A stretch of DNA of 64,000 nucleotides from Nectonema munidae. Taxonomy: Eukaryota; Nematomorpha; Nectonematoida; Nectonematidae. Positions 1 to 11,830 of the stretch are shown here, piece by piece. The translations under genes were made by a program, and so were the position numbers. Where the stretch lies: positions 1 through 64,000 of the forward strand of contig JAUIRK010000001.1 of NCBI GenBank assembly GCA_030549495.1, read 5' to 3'. Under the pieces are notes generated by a model. The model did no database searches, was not told the origin of the DNA, and was given only the letters and a program-made list of their open reading frames with translations. How positions within the stretch are numbered: the first letter of the stretch is position 1; every line of letters starts with the position of its first letter.

Positions 1-49
1 AGGTGTGAGCTCTCTTGTTGGTGGGGAAGGAGTTGGTGCTGGAATCGCT

Positions 50-200
50 ATCTTGAATCATCGTAATATACAGGTTGGAGATAACACTCAAGTTGTCTAT
101 CCGCGTTCAACCGTACAGGTTGTGAGAATATATCATTACATAATAGAGAAGAGTTTCCTTAACTCTTTATACTACAAAAATATTTCTTCAAATATATAAC
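50..200 (+). repeat. Dispersed repeat R28, right-end copy
   Basis: This stretch carries one 28-base unit (ACAGGTTGGAGATAA type) followed by a conserved tail with CAACTTGAGTG homologues, CGTTCAACCGTACAGGTT and about 75 further bases. The same tail occurs at 23060-23195, and inverted at 22480-22530, so it is a dispersed element end rather than a gene. The open frame across it is a by-product of low stop density. The first 50 bases of the window are less AT-rich and unrecognised. A weaker match to the outer tail (AGAAGAGTTTCCT) recurs near 872. Confidence 0.6.
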
Positions 201-249
201 TGAGCTAGAAAGTTGATGCAATCAGAATTACAAACAAGATAATTTGCCT

Positions 250-742
250 CAGAGGCGTAGCTAGTGGGGGCGCCAGGGGCAGTCCGCCCCGGGTGGCAGA
301 TTTTAAGGGGCGGCATTTTGTCCTAAGGTCATTTGTTAAATTATTCCATTTAATTTTTAGTTTAAATTTTCTGTTCAATTTAATCGATTTATTGATCATG
401 ATATGAATCTTTCATTGATTTAACTCTCCATTGAGCGTGAATATGCCCAAGAAATAGATTTTGAGGATGTGATAAAAGATTTTGCTGAGAGAAAAGCCTA
501 AAAAGTTAAATTATGAAGTTATTGCACTTTGTTTCTCCTAATTTTTCTGCATTTAAATGAAATAAATTTATGTTCCATCATTTTTTTATATTTTGTTTCT
601 TATTTTATTTTTGAGAATTGAAATCTTCGCCTGACCGTTAGCGTACGGACTTGAATTTTTGGAGGCTTTTGAAACTCAACGTCATAAAGGGCGGCAGATT
701 TTACAACCGCCCCGGGAGGCAAAAGTGTTAGCTACGCCTCTG
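250..742. mobile_element. hAT-type MITE with 8-bp target duplication
   Basis: The element is bounded by inverted termini CAGAGGCGTAGCTAG (left) and its complement TAGCTACGCCTCTG (right). It is flanked by ATTTGCCT on the left and ATTTGACT on the right, a 7-of-8 match to an 8-bp target duplication, which is the hAT hallmark. The subterminal parts are GC-rich (CCGCCCCGGG appears near both ends) and the inside is AT-rich with no coding region. It is non-autonomous, mobilised in trans if at all. Confidence 0.85.
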
Positions 743-987
743 ATTTGACTTCATAAAATCGTGCAGTTATGGTACGATTGAGTGCTTACAATGCAAGTAT
801 AATCTCGAGTAATAATTGTGGTGTGTTCATTGTAAAAAAAAAATTAAAAAGTAAATTTTTCCCATTTTTTACAGAAGAGTTTCCTAAAACTTCATACAGA
901 AATAATATTTCTTCAATGTATGTGTATGCGCACGTGTGTTAGATTAGAAAATTATAATTATTTTATAAAAATATAGAAATAAATTTA
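743..987. other. AT-rich spacer, nothing recognised
   Basis: No open frame, repeat boundary or RNA gene is visible here, apart from a short match to the R28 tail near 870-915. Confidence 0.5.
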
Positions 988-2000
988 GGGTATTGTAAGG
1001 GAGTTTATAAAGAAAAAAAACAATATAAATTCATGAAATTACTTATTGAGAAAAATTGATTAAAACACATATTTTTATCTATTTATCTTATCTTTAGAAA
1101 TTTATATGCAGTAAACAATTATAAAAATAATATTTAGGCAAAACATATTTTTTTCCTGGAATCAAAGTGTAAATCAAACCGGCACTTAAATTTAGGAGAA
1201 CTAATTCAAAAGTTATAAGTAAAAAACTAAGGTTAATTTATAAAAAACCGAAAACTAAAAAGATTTTCTAAAAATCTAAAAATAAATTTTGGTTCTGATA
1301 GTAGAGTGGTTTTATAATTGTCTTGGATATTGTTACAATTTAAAGGTGAACATTTGTCAAAATGTAAAAATATAATTAATTTAAGGTATTGTAGGAAGTA
1401 GTTTATAATGAAAAAAAGAATATAAATTCATGAGGTTGGTTGGTTGGTACATCAAAGCACTTTCAGCCGTAAGGCTATATGCTCGCATTATGCTTAAGAT
1501 GGTTAATCACAGTTTTTGTGAATTTGTTTTTAGAGTTGGGACTCTTGGGGATCGAACCCCTGACCTTCAACTGTTAAGCTGAGAGGTACACCCTAACAAC
1601 CATTGAGGCTAGTGAGGTTACTTATTGAGAAAAATTTATTAAAACACATAATTTGAATTTTTTTGATATTTTTTATTTCAGTAAACACATCAATAAGCGT
1701 AATCCAAAATATTTTTTGTGGCATAGAAATTTTTATGCACCAAACAATAATAAAAAGAAAATAAAACTTCGGCAACTATTTTTAATTGTATACATTATGA
1801 ACTAACTTAAAATTTTGACGAATAATCCAAAAGTTATAAGCAATATGAAAACGAAGATTAATTTATAAAAAAACTGAAAACTAAAACTATTTTATAAATA
1901 TCTACAAATAAATTTAGGTTCTGATATTAGAGTGGTTTTATAATTGTCTTGGAAATTGTTATAAATTAAAGGTGAAAATGTATCAAAATTTAACAAGCTT
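988..2000. repeat. Tandem duplication of about 400 bases, second unit split by a SINE
   Basis: Unit 1 starts near 988 and unit 2 near 1383. Both contain, in order, TATTGTA..TTTATAA, ATATAAATTCATGA, TTACTTATTGAGAAAAAT, AGAGTGGTTTTATAATTG and AAAGGTGAA. Unit 2 is interrupted at 1438-1612 by a SINE, so the duplication is older than that insertion. The surroundings are noncoding. Confidence 0.75.
1438..1612 (-). mobile_element. tRNA-derived SINE, copy 1
   Basis: On the minus strand this reads as a SINE with an RNA polymerase III B-box GGTTCGATCCC (complement at 1548-1558), a body shared with copies at 33943 and 52957 (CTTAAGCATAATGCGA, then CGGCTGAAA), and a 3' end of repeated CCAA units. It is flanked by TGAGGTT at 1431-1437 and 1613-1619, a 7-bp target duplication. 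It inserted into one unit of a tandem duplication. The parental tRNA isotype cannot be named from these diverged heads. Confidence 0.85.
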
Positions 2001-2149
2001 TAGTTTAAAATTGCCAAATATAAAAAATATGCATCCCTCATCTACTAATTAATGGTAATGAAGCCCATGGCAGGGGCGCACATCCGGGGGGAGGGAGGGG
2101 CGACCGCCCCCAATGTGTTTTCAGGGGGGGGGGGCGAAATTGACCTTCG

Positions 2150-2180
<31 letters not shown>

Positions 2181-2608
2181 AATTTTATATAAGTAAGAGT
2201 TGCTGCTTGTTTATAAAACATGTATGATGATTGCATAGAAGGAATGCAGACTTTCGAATCAATCAAACATCATGCCAAGCTGCTCTGAAATTCCTATCGC
2301 ATTTTTCCTATCGAACATATTTTACAGACGATGCGTGAGAGCTATATAATAATCCATTGCTTCAAAATGCACACAATAAGTAAGCAATATTTATCACAGT
2401 GTCTCCTCTGTAGTATTTGCAAACACATGTTGATGATCTACTAGATTTTCTCATCTTCTGTCACAGTGATTCTATTTCTCTTTCTCTCTCCTCTGTTTTT
2501 CTCTTCCGCTTTCTCTGCTAAAACTCAATCATTCACTCAAGCTCTCTTATTTCATTCAAGCCCTCTTCTCTTGTTAAGCTATCCTATCTCATTCAGCTTT
2601 CTTCTCTC

Positions 2609-2805
2609 CAGTGACGTAGCTAGGCTGGGGCATGAGGGGCCGTGCCCACACTCTTATGTACCGCATGGTGCCCCATGCATCTTATGCGATATCAGTTTTT
2701 GAAAATTTCTCCAATGAAAGGGTCAAGAATGTATAAATAATGTTGTGCAAGTTTTTTGTTTTAAAATTGTGCCCTTCTATCAACTTTTTTTTGACTACAC
2801 CACTG
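2609..2805. mobile_element. Small hAT-type MITE nested in the 3.2 kb element
   Basis: Imperfect inverted ends CAGTGACGTAGC and (reverse complement of the right end) CAGTGGTGTAGTC are flanked by CTTCTCTC and CTTCTGTC, a 7-of-8 target duplication. There is no coding content. Confidence 0.65.
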
Positions 2806-3311
2806 CTTCTGTCTAATTTGCATTTAGAGTTTAATTAAAATAGTTTTCAATCGTTACAATTTTATATCAATGAATATTGTTAGACTCGCGCTAAGAACTT
2901 TTTCAACAAAAGTCACTTAATCTTTATCACTACGTTTGCTACATTTTGTAACATTTGAAAACTTTAATTTTTTCAAGTCAAGAAATTTTTTTCAATACTT
3001 ATTTTGAAATGAATATTTTGACTATCTATTCAGTACCCTATTTGTTTAATATTTGAGCAGAGATATTTTTATAATGTTCGATTCGACTAATTCGATATTC
3101 ACGATTCGAAGTAACACTGTACATAATCAAATCACTTTTTTTTAAGAAAATTTGTTGATTATTATAATAAAAATATAATATCGAAACAAAATGTTTCAGT
3201 TGTTAAAAATGTACTTGATCTATTTATGACAGCTGTCAGAATTTTATTTGTAGACAGAAATATTCAAAAAACGCAATGATTTTCTTTTCTCGTATACTTT
3301 GATTTATGTTA

Positions 3312-3585
3312 GTTTGGTCCTTGGACATTTCGCCTCATTATTTTCATAAGACATTTTGTTTCATGGACAATTCGCCCCATTATTTTCATAAGACATTTTG
3401 TCTCATGGACAATTCTAAAAAATTAAGAGATAAATTGATTGATTTGAAATAATTTAATAGAGATAAAATAAACAAGAATATAAATTTTTTTAATAATTTT
3501 ACACATATAATAAGCAAAGATGGATGATACTAATAGCCTATGAGACAATTTGTCAGGGGGCGAAATGTCTGTCGACCGTTATTTA
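3312..3585. repeat. Candidate MITE with a 53-bp tandem duplication
   Basis: GGTCCTTGGACATTTCGCC on the left faces GGCGAAATGTCTGTCGACCG on the right as imperfect inverted ends. Directly inside the left end a unit of about 53 bases (CATTATTTTCATAAGACATT...) is repeated twice in tandem (about 3326-3420). No target duplication was resolved. Confidence 0.45.
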
Positions 3586-4464
3586 AATAATTTTTTAATT
3601 ATAAGGGCTAGCTACTTTAACGTTGGCTTTTGCTGCTTATAAAAACTTGAAAATATCAAATAAACTCTCATTCTTTATGCCTCCTATTATTTTGAAATTA
3701 TTCTGAGAACAGACGGTTCCATTTTAAAATAGTGAAAATTGCTTTATTAGTTTATTTTGTTTCCTTTCTCTCTTATGTTAATTATGTAGCAAATTTTTTT
3801 ATTTTGAGTGGTGCAGTGGATGTATTTTCATTGACCAGGCACTGATGTACCGCTTATGTCAAACTATGAACAAATTTGTATCGATGAGAAATCGAATCCA
3901 GAGGCTTCCGTGCTATGTCCATCATCTCAACCAACCTGCCATGCCACCCATAGATAGAGTATGCTGTAGGGGATACATCAAATTAGTTTTCAAAAAACTT
4001 AAGTTATGCACTAAAATTTTTTAGTTTTTGTTAAAGCTCTATAACTTTTTCTGATAGACTTTTTTTCCTTAAAAGTTATTATAAAAGGCAAATTATCATT
4101 GCAAAATGTTAACAGATATTTTACTTTTTGTAGCTTCTATAATGAAATAATGCGATCTTAATTTTTTGTTTTATTTTTGTTTGCACAATTATAACTTCGT
4201 TTTATACCCTTGCCCCTGAATCAATCACATTTTTTCATATAAACATCACAGGTTGTCTAGTAGACTCTTTGCCTTTAGACTACATTCACTGATATAAAAC
4301 TATCCAACCTTCAGTTATTTGTTTTCTCTATGAATCAAATATCCTTTCATCAATTCCTGTAATGTGCCTGGTAGACTACTTCATTTTTCAAATGAAAAAC
4401 CCTATTCCACCCCCTAACATTTTTGGATTTTTTTAAACTAGTGTATATTCGATGGTTGTAGGTA

Positions 4465-5055
4465 AAAATGCCCCCAATTAAAAAGTAGGAAAAAATGCCC
4501 CCTAATTTTTGATTTTCAGGATTTTATATAATTATATAAATATTTTTATTTGGTACCGTTTTGAAAGGCTAAATTCCTAAAATTTCTTAATCTATAGGGT
4601 TTTTTCTTTATTAAGTTCTTGAAAACAATAGCAAAGGTGCATATTTGTGGGAATGTGTTCTTAAAATCAGTTAAAATACAAATTATATTTAGAAAGTGTT
4701 CTGATACACACAAAGTCCAAAAATATTTGCTGTTTTATAAAAAAAATTTTTGTATTTAAAAAATTGTCGTATGCTGAGTTTTTTAGTTTACTTTAATTAA
4801 ATTTTAAATGTTTTAAATGAAAAGTTAACTTTTTTTTTTACAAAAAATCTTTATTTACATATCTTTTTTAAAAATTTTAATTAATAATTTTTTGTGTTGG
4901 AGCATTTTTTCCTAATTTAAATTGGGGCATTTTTATTGGGGGCATTTTTTCCTACTTTTTAATTGGGGCATTTTTTCTTACTTTTTAATTGGGGGCATTT
5001 TTTCCTACTTTTTAATTGGGGGCATTTTTTCCGGGGGCATTTTTTCTGCGCACTA
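4465..5055. repeat. Inverted-repeat element with GGGGGCATTTTTTCC units
   Basis: The left side has ATGCCCCCAATTAAAAAGTA repeated in partial form. The right side has four to five tandem units of CTTTTTAATTGGGGGCATTT in the opposite sense. The interior is AT-rich and noncoding. The unequal number of units on the two arms suggests slippage after insertion. Confidence 0.55.
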
Positions 5056-5308
5056 TATTCAATATGCAAATTTAATTAAAATATTTTCGCTGGAAGTATA
5101 GTATTTAAATTCACTAATTTTGTAAAAAAAATATATTGTAGTCTTATAAATTTAGGACTTTAGGGTATGCGCTGAATACACTCTATTTTAAAGGATATTT
5201 GGTCTCCCGTGGTATTTCCAGACCACTAATTTTGAAAATTGCAAGAAAAAAATTTCGGCCCCCCCCCCCCCCCCAATAATTTTGAGGATGTGCGCCCCTG
5301 GCCCATGG

Positions 5309-5515
5309 AATATAAAAACAATAAAATGGTATTTTTCAAGTAGTACTTATGATATAAGTAATGTATTCTGAAAGCCCATAAAAAATGCAATATAAAAAAT
5401 AAGCATTCCTCATCTGCTAATTAATGGTAATGAAGCCCATGGAATATAAAAACAATAAAATGGTATTTCCCAAGTAATTATGATATAAGTAATGTATTCT
5501 GAAAGCCCATAAAAA
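5309..5515. repeat. About 130-base tandem duplication with filled and empty hAT sites
   Basis: Unit 1 runs from about 2005 to 2070 and resumes at 5309-5385, split by the 3.2 kb element. Unit 2 (about 5386-5515) is intact and includes the uninterrupted sequence GAAGCCCATGGAATATAAAA. Both units contain CTAATTAATGGTAATGAAG, GATATAAGTAATGTATTCTG and AAAGCCCATAAAAA. Confidence 0.8.
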
Positions 5516-5767
5516 TGCTTTAATTTGGTATATCGAATAATAAGAATTTACTTTTCTTTTGCTGTTCTCATTTAATAACTGATATTTTTCATTTTGAATT
5601 TAAGAAGTCTGTTATAATTTAAAAAATAATTTAATTTTCTTTATCACTATTAATTTTAATTCACAATTACTTCACTATTAATTTTTAATCTCCTTATCTA
5701 TTTAATTTCTCTTTTCAAAGTGATTAAGTATTGTAGTTTTTGTTTGGTAAGTTTAATTTTCTTGGAT

Positions 5768-6986
5768 ATGTCATCTTTACCTAAACGGGCTCACATAGAC
5801 AGTCCAACACATATATCCACCCCACCTTATACATCTTCGCAAAAAATTTTCGATCTTTTTGACAAATTCATCGCCAAACATTCTCTCCCAGCTGATGAGA
5901 GATCTAAAAAGCTAAGAAAAAAGCTAAAAGAGGCTCTTTTGGATTTCGCTAATCTTAAATCAGAAGTCATTCTCATTCATGCCAACCAATTCGAAAGCAG
6001 TCCATCTATTTCTTCTGCTTCTACTCAACAATCTTACACTAACATTGCTGCAAGCAGCGCTTCTAAACCTCAACAACCTTCCTCTAATCCAACGAAGGTA
6101 TTGGCCCTTCCATCATTGAAAAAAGCCTTTGACCCCAAGCTCTCCATCATGATAAATCCTCAATGACCCTGAGCTGAGCACAGACTCTTACTCAATTTCT
6201 ATCTCGAAAACTAAATCCACCTCTAGAGCAGCTCATCTTTTTCAATTTTCTTCAAACAAAGAAAGAGATTGTGCGGTGAAATCTCTGTCCAACAGGGGAC
6301 ACAAAGTTGAAAGTGTTCCTCCTCTTCTTCCCAACTTTCTTCTCTTCTTTAGTTCAATAAATGCATATTTATATAAGTTTTTTATTTTCAATATTTTTAT
6401 ATTACTCGTTTAGAGCACTTTATTTGATTTAACATAGTTTGTTAAGCAAAATTCAAAAAACATAAAATTTGATATTTAATGAAATAAAAATTTCATATAA
6501 AATGACACTATACCTCTAGACACTCTTACCGAAGCTATCTCAAGTGAAAATTTGAATATTAAAACTGTTGGTAATCTGATCCCTCTGAGAACAATAGGCA
6601 AGGTCGGGGAATCTTCCTACACTGCGCTCCTTAAGCCAAGCAATTCTCACCTTTGCAAACATCTACTCAACAACCCCAGAGTAATTCTCAATTATACCAT
6701 TTTGTATGCCAAAGTTTCTCTTCCGAAAGTGCGTCAATGTCAAAATTGCTTGAAATTTGGACATTCCAAATCTTACTGCAAAGCTACGTCTCCCAATTGC
6801 TCTCACTGTGGAAACAGAGGCCATTGCTCTCAAGACTGTCTCTTCTTAAATGACAGTTCTAAACTCAGCTGCTTTAACTGTTCACATAATCATTCCTCAG
6901 GATCATCCACATGCCCTTTCTTTATTCAACTCAACTCTAAACTCTTATTCAATCACAATTCTCTTCTTAACTCTCTTAAATGTTGA
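5768..6986 (+). pseudogene. LINE-A ORF1, gag-like RNA-binding protein with CCHC knuckles (broken)
   Basis: The likely start is ATG 5768 (MSSLPKRAHIDSPTH), followed by a low-complexity Ser/Thr/Pro/Gln-rich N-terminal part. The C-terminal part (frame 6552-6986) has three zinc knuckles: CQNCLKFGHSKSYC, CSHCGNRGHCSQDC and CFNCSHNHSSGSSTC. Such proteins bind LINE RNA in the ribonucleoprotein that copies itself into DNA. The first frame stops at 6166, and an AT-rich insert of about 170 bases (about 6345-6515) separates the two halves, so this ORF1 cannot make a full protein. ORF2 starts within a few bases of its end, the usual tight two-cistron arrangement. Confidence 0.8.
6345..6515. repeat. AT-rich insert inside LINE-A ORF1
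   Basis: The base composition drops abruptly from C-rich coding sequence to almost pure A/T and returns to coding just before 6520. No inverted ends or target duplication were recognised. Confidence 0.5.
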
Positions 6987-7968
6987 ACTTTCTTCATATA
7001 AATTTGAATCATTCCTCAATTGCATCGTCTAACCTGATCAACATTCTATACAGTAACTTTTATGATATTCTTTCTATCAATGAACCTTATGTCATCAATT
7101 CGTCTTTTCCTACCATCCCTAGTGGTTACTCAGTTCTTTTTCACATCCTATGTCTTTCTATTGAGCATGCATAGTTATAAAAACCTCTCTTTCACACACT
7201 CCTCTACCATCTTTCTCCTCAACGAGTTATTTCTTCACATTTGTTCATTCGAAGCCAACTCCAATCCTCTTCTGCTCCTTGTATTGCTCTCCTTCCAATT
7301 CAACCGTTATTCCTGAATCATTCTATACTTCTCTCCGTAATGCAAAAGCATATATTTCTTATAATTTTTCAAATCAGTTTCACCTGATCATCTGTACTGA
7401 CTCCAATGCACGATCTCTACTCTGGGACAACTCTGCAAATACAAGAGGCCATGTCCTGTTATCTTTTCTTTCCTCAAACGAACTCTTTCTAGCTGACAAA
7501 TCCAAGGAACCAACTTTCTTTAAATTAGTTAGAAATTCTTTTGTTTCTTCCCACATTGATCTAACTCTAACCTCTAAGTTTTCTGTCAGCCATATCCTGA
7601 ACTGGTCTATATCCGACAACCCATCAGCTTCTGACCATCATTTTATCACTTTCCAAATTGATACCTCACCCTCTAGCTGTTCGACATACGTTTCAGCAAA
7701 TAACCATCTCCACTGGCTAACATTTCTCAAATCCATTAAAAAGAATCTTCCTTCTGTCCACCGTTCTCTATCTTCTACTTCAGAGTTAGAATCATTCTCT
7801 CTTCAGTTAAATAATGCGATTTCTGAAAGCATTTCTTTTTCAACTCCCAAAAATCGTGTGTTTGCTAGGAAAAATGCTTTCTTCTGGAATTCAAATCTTT
7901 CTCGCCTGAAGTCAGCCGCACGTCAAGCTCTCAAAAGTTTTAGAAAGCAACGAACCACACCTTCTCTT
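6980..7968 (+). pseudogene. LINE-A ORF2, endonuclease part
   Basis: The frame from 6980 begins MLNFLHINLNHSS, the usual start of an exonuclease-endonuclease-phosphatase domain. The longest piece (7279-7968) carries ICTDSNARSLLWDNSANTRG (catalytic D and N), then a DLTLTSKF segment and SASDHHFITF with the conserved S-D-H of the active site. This domain nicks target DNA to prime reverse transcription. Two frame shifts lie between about 7150 and 7290. The frame ends where the 4 kb TIR element begins, and LINE coding resumes at 11960 with YQRCIADFKSAIN. Removing exactly 7969-11959 would leave the two halves in frame. Confidence 0.8.
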
Positions 7969-7978
7969 TTACCCTATT

Positions 7979-8012
7979 AGCGCTGGGGGGGCGTAAAACG
8001 CCCCCCCCCTTG
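7979..8012. repeat. G/C hairpin at left end of twin-array copy 1
   Basis: GGGGGCGTAAAACGCCCCC forms a near-perfect palindrome only a few bases inside the left terminus. The same structure is kept in copy 2 at about 44274-44298. Confidence 0.75.
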
Positions 8013-8339
8013 GCTAAAAAATTAATTGTAGAAAATTGGCTGAATCATATCCCTTCAAATTTTGTGACTTTTCCTAAAATCGCTAGCTGCATCTTTTGAA
8101 ATCATTTTCATGGTAGTTGAATGACCCCTTCATGTCCAAAACTGTCAATCAAAATAAAAAAATTTTATTTTTCAGCAAAATTTTGACATTATCTGTACTT
8201 AACCTTATAACTTAGGATCTATATTATATAATACTCTGAAAATTTATAATTATATACAGTTTAGAACGCATAACACTTTATATATTTAATTTTTTCAATA
8301 ATCATGGCTACTTTTTAGAAAATGTCAATCAAAATTTTG

Positions 8340-9780
8340 ATTGATCAAAAATATATCTAATAAAATATACTTTCAAATTTTACATAAAATATATGTTTTT
8401 ATACTAAATCGGTCATGCTGTTTTCATTTCTGAACTCATTTTTAACATTTAGGATATGAAAATACCTATATGTGTTAATCAAATTTGCGGTTTACTTCTG
8501 AAAATTGTCTCCAAAAATATTCCTTCACATTTTACATTAAAACATATGTGTTATACTAAATCGGACATGCTGGTTTCATTTCTGGACTCATTTTTTACGT
8601 TTGGGATCTGAAAATACCTACAAGTGTTCATTAAATTTGCGGTTTACTTCTAAAAATTGTCTCCAAATACATTCATTCAAATTTTACAATGAAATATATG
8701 TTTTATACCAAATCAACCATGCTGTTTTCATTTCTGAACTCATTTTTCACATTTAGAGGTTTTAAAATATCAGTCAAAATTTGCGGTTTACTTCTAAAAG
8801 CTATCTCCAAAAATATTTTATAAATTTTACATGAAATATTTGTTTTTATACCAAATCGATCATGCTGTTTTCATTTTTGAACTCATTTTTTACATTTAGG
8901 ATTTGGAAATACCTATAAGTATTAATCAAATTTGCGGTTTACTTCTGAAAATTGTCTTCAAAAATATTTTCTTGAAATATGTTTTAATACCAAATCAATC
9001 ATCATGCTAGTTTCATTTCTAGATTCATTTTTTACGTTTAGGATGTGAAAATACCTATAAGTGTTAATCAAATTTGCGGTTTACTTCTAAAAATTGTCTC
9101 CAAAAACATTCATTCAAATTTTACAATTAAATATATTTATACCAAATCAACCATGCTAGTTTCATTTATGGACTCAATTTTTGCAGTTTGAATTTGAAAA
9201 TACATATAAGTATCAATTAAATTTGTGTTTAGTTCTAAAATTTGTTTTTATAGCAAATATATCATGATGATTTCATTTCTGAACACAGTTTTCGCATTTA
9301 GAGGTTTTACTGGTAGTGTCAATCAAATTTGCGGTTTATGTTTGAAAACTATATCCCAAAATATTCTCTCTAATTTTACATGAAATTTATGTTTTTATAC
9401 CAATTTAACTATGATAATTTTTATTTCTGAAATCATTTTTTGCATTTAGAGGTTTTAAATGTCTGAAAGTGTCAATAAATTTTCGATTTACGTCTAATGT
9501 CTGCAGAAATATTTTTGAAATTTAAATAATATATGTGTTTTTATGCCAAATGGACAATGCTGGTTTCATATTTGGACTCAGGTTTGGCATTTATAGTTTT
9601 AAAATATCTGAAAGCTTGAATAAGATTTGCGGTTTACTTCTAGATACTGTTTTCAAAAATATTTTCAAAAAAATAAAATATCTGTTTTATACCAAATCGA
9701 CTATGCTTATTTTTTTTCTGTACTGGATTTTGGATAATACGGTTAAAAAATATCTCGAAGTGGCAATTGAATTAGTAATG
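8340..9780. repeat. Array 1 of twin-array copy 1, about 147-base period
   Basis: Diverged tandem units are marked by CATGCTG(G/T)TTTCATTTCTG, the last few more degenerate. The landmark falls at 8414, 8566, 8718, 8861, 9003, 9152, 9263, 9410, 9556 and 9702. Spacings are 152, 152, 143, 142, 149, 111, 147, 146 and 146. Each unit also contains ATTTGCGGTTTACTTCT and ATATGTTTTTATACCAAAT. The 84-residue open frame at 9535-9789 is a read through the last units, not a gene. Confidence 0.9.
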
Positions 9781-9789
9781 TATGCCTGA

Positions 9790-10860
9790 AAAACAGTTCT
9801 GTAAAAAAATTTCAAAAAATGGCTGCATATTAGGTATATAGTAAAAATATTCTTTTTTTTGTATATTTCGGCTTATAATACTTTCTACAATCATCTTAGG
9901 TATGAAATATTTATTAAAAAAAAATAAAACGTATTATAAAATCTTTTGATAATTTGTATGAGAGAAGGAACCAAGTTGAAAACTAATTGAAAAGAGAACA
10001 TGTGATCAAAACAAATAATTAAAAAAAATATGTATCTTGACTAAATAGAAGATCTACAATGTTCTAATGAACTAGAAAGTGGTTTAATTATATAAAATTA
10101 GATGCTTTAAAAAAGATTTTGAATGTGAAAAAAAAGTTCCTCTTTTACAAATGAAAAATATTTAAATCTATAGCTTATCATCTAGGATTACAGTTAACAT
10201 TTAGCTAAGATGGGTAGGAAATCTGAAAATTTAGAATAGGTCAGATTTATCAAAAATGGCACAGGTGCCAATATGTGAGAATTTAGTCACTATCAAGATA
10301 TTTTTAATTTAAATTGAATTTGTCCATCTTTTTCCTTTTGTGTCAAAGAGATAATTTTTTAGATGAAGAACGTTGACAACTTTTTGTAATTGAACAATCA
10401 ACATCACGAATGATTCATCAGAAAAAATCCTTTGAAATAAGATTGGTTGACAAATATTCAGGCTTGATAATAAAATACACGATACTGATAAAAAAAGTCT
10501 AAGATCACCAAGAAGATTCTTTAATCAGAATGCTTTGAGAGAGGAAAAAAGTAATTTTATCCTTATAAAAAAATTTTCGAACACACATTGAAGAATATAA
10601 ATTTCTAATGAAAAAAGAGCTACCAAAAAAGGATCATCATAGAATGAATACCAAAATTACATACTGTAAATTATAATATGACGTAGAGACTACGAGCCGA
10701 TAACGAATTTGTAGTCGAAAAGATGGAGGTCCTATCGAGTTACATAAATTACTGTAGAATAAAATATTTTGAGTGAATTAAACACCTAAAGTTGGTTTAT
10801 TAAATAAATTAAGAAAATAATTACCAGAGAAATACTGCAAGTAGAAGTTATTTTTATGTT
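9790..10860 (+). other. Core of twin-array copy 1, possible decayed coding region
   Basis: Non-repetitive AT-rich sequence between the arrays, conserved in copy 2 (46236-47220) and found in parts at 38580-39000 and 52350-52700. On the plus strand short peptides line up with the 52.35 kb relic, for example ADNEFVVEKMEVLSSYI near 10694 against TDNEIVEKTLQVLLRYI near 52631, and RLVDKYSG against WLANIQG upstream. Frames are broken in every copy. It could be a former transposase or merely conserved noncoding DNA. Confidence 0.45.
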
Positions 10861-10889
10861 TATATATTTGACATTGATTTACAGGTTTA

Positions 10890-11830
10890 ATCGATTTTTT
10901 GACAGGTTTTATTGATTTCATAAAAAATGAACATCACCATTAAATTCCTCATACTTGAAATGTATAAACAACTTTAAAAGAATCAAAATTTTAATTTTGA
11001 CATGGGCTGTAATATTTAAATTATTTTGTCAGGTTTGACTAATTTTTTATAAAAATAAAAGGAATATAACCAGTAAACACAACCTACTTGAAAATGGGTA
11101 TATGTGTGTAAAAAACATTATATAATTATTTAGATAAAAAGTTTCTTTTTTGAGATGAGTTGTCATATGTAAATCACTTTTTTGACAGGTTTGAATGATT
11201 TTCATAAAAAATGAATATCACATCTGAATTCAGCATATTTGAAAATGGGCATACATGTGTAAAAAACTTTATATACTTATTTAGATAAAAAGTTACTTTT
11301 TGAGATGAGCTGTCACATTTAGATCAATTTTTTGACAGGTTTAATTGATTTTCATAAAAAATGAATATCACCACTGAATTCAGCTTACTTGAAAATGGGT
11401 ATACATGTGTAAAAAACTTTATATAATTATTTAGATAAAAAGTTTCTTTTTTGAGATGAGCTGTCACATTTAGATCAATTTTTTGGCAGGTTTAATTGAT
11501 TTTCATAAAAAAATAAATATCACCACTGAATTCAGCATATTTGAAAATGGGTATACATGTGTAAAAAACTTTATATACTTATTTAGATAAAAAGTTCCTT
11601 TTTGAGATGAGCTGTCACATTTAGATCAATTTTTTGACAGGTTTGAATGATTTTCATAAAAAATGAATATCACCACTGAATTCAGCTTACTTGAAAATGG
11701 GTATACATGTGTAAAAAACTTTTTATTTAGATAAAAAGTTCCTTTTTGAGATGAGCTGTCAAATATAAATCAATTTTTTGACAGGTTTAATTGATTTTGA
11801 TAAAAAATGGACATTACCACTGAATTCAGC
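10890..11830. repeat. Array 2 of twin-array copy 1, about 150-base period
   Basis: Units are marked by GACAGGTTTGATTGATTTTC and CACCACTGAATTCAGCAT. The first landmark falls at 10901, 11029, 11184, 11334, 11485, 11636 and 11780, giving spacings 128, 155, 150, 151, 151 and 144. The monomer is unrelated in sequence to array 1 but nearly the same length. Confidence 0.9.

Larger units (their letters stand above)
2071..5300. mobile_element. 3.2 kb non-autonomous hAT-type element
   Basis: The termini are CAGGGGCGCACATCC at the left and GGATGTGCGCCCCTG at the right, with a perfect 8-bp target duplication GCCCATGG at 2063-2070 and 5301-5308. Long C or G homopolymer runs lie just inside both ends (about 2105-2177 and 5258-5273). 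No transposase-like frame is present, so it is non-autonomous. It carries smaller elements at 2609-2805, about 3312-3585 and about 4465-5055. Related solo ends occur at 30772, 57426 and 60573. The neighbouring tandem unit at about 5437-5450 preserves the empty site. Confidence 0.9.

Noticed and set aside
5-199. 64-residue open frame at the window start as a gene
   Set aside because: Most of it lies in the R28 repeat tail shared with 23060-23195; only the first 50 bases remain unexplained.
2045-2266. Glycine-rich minus-strand open frame
   Set aside because: It is produced by the long C run at the end of the 3.2 kb hAT-type element and continues across its boundary.
9535-9789. 84-residue open frame, almost identical to the 79-residue frame at 45996-46235, as a conserved gene of the twin-array element
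   Set aside because: It lies across the last array-1 monomers; its sequence is the repeat unit read in one frame. Conservation simply reflects similarity of the two element copies.
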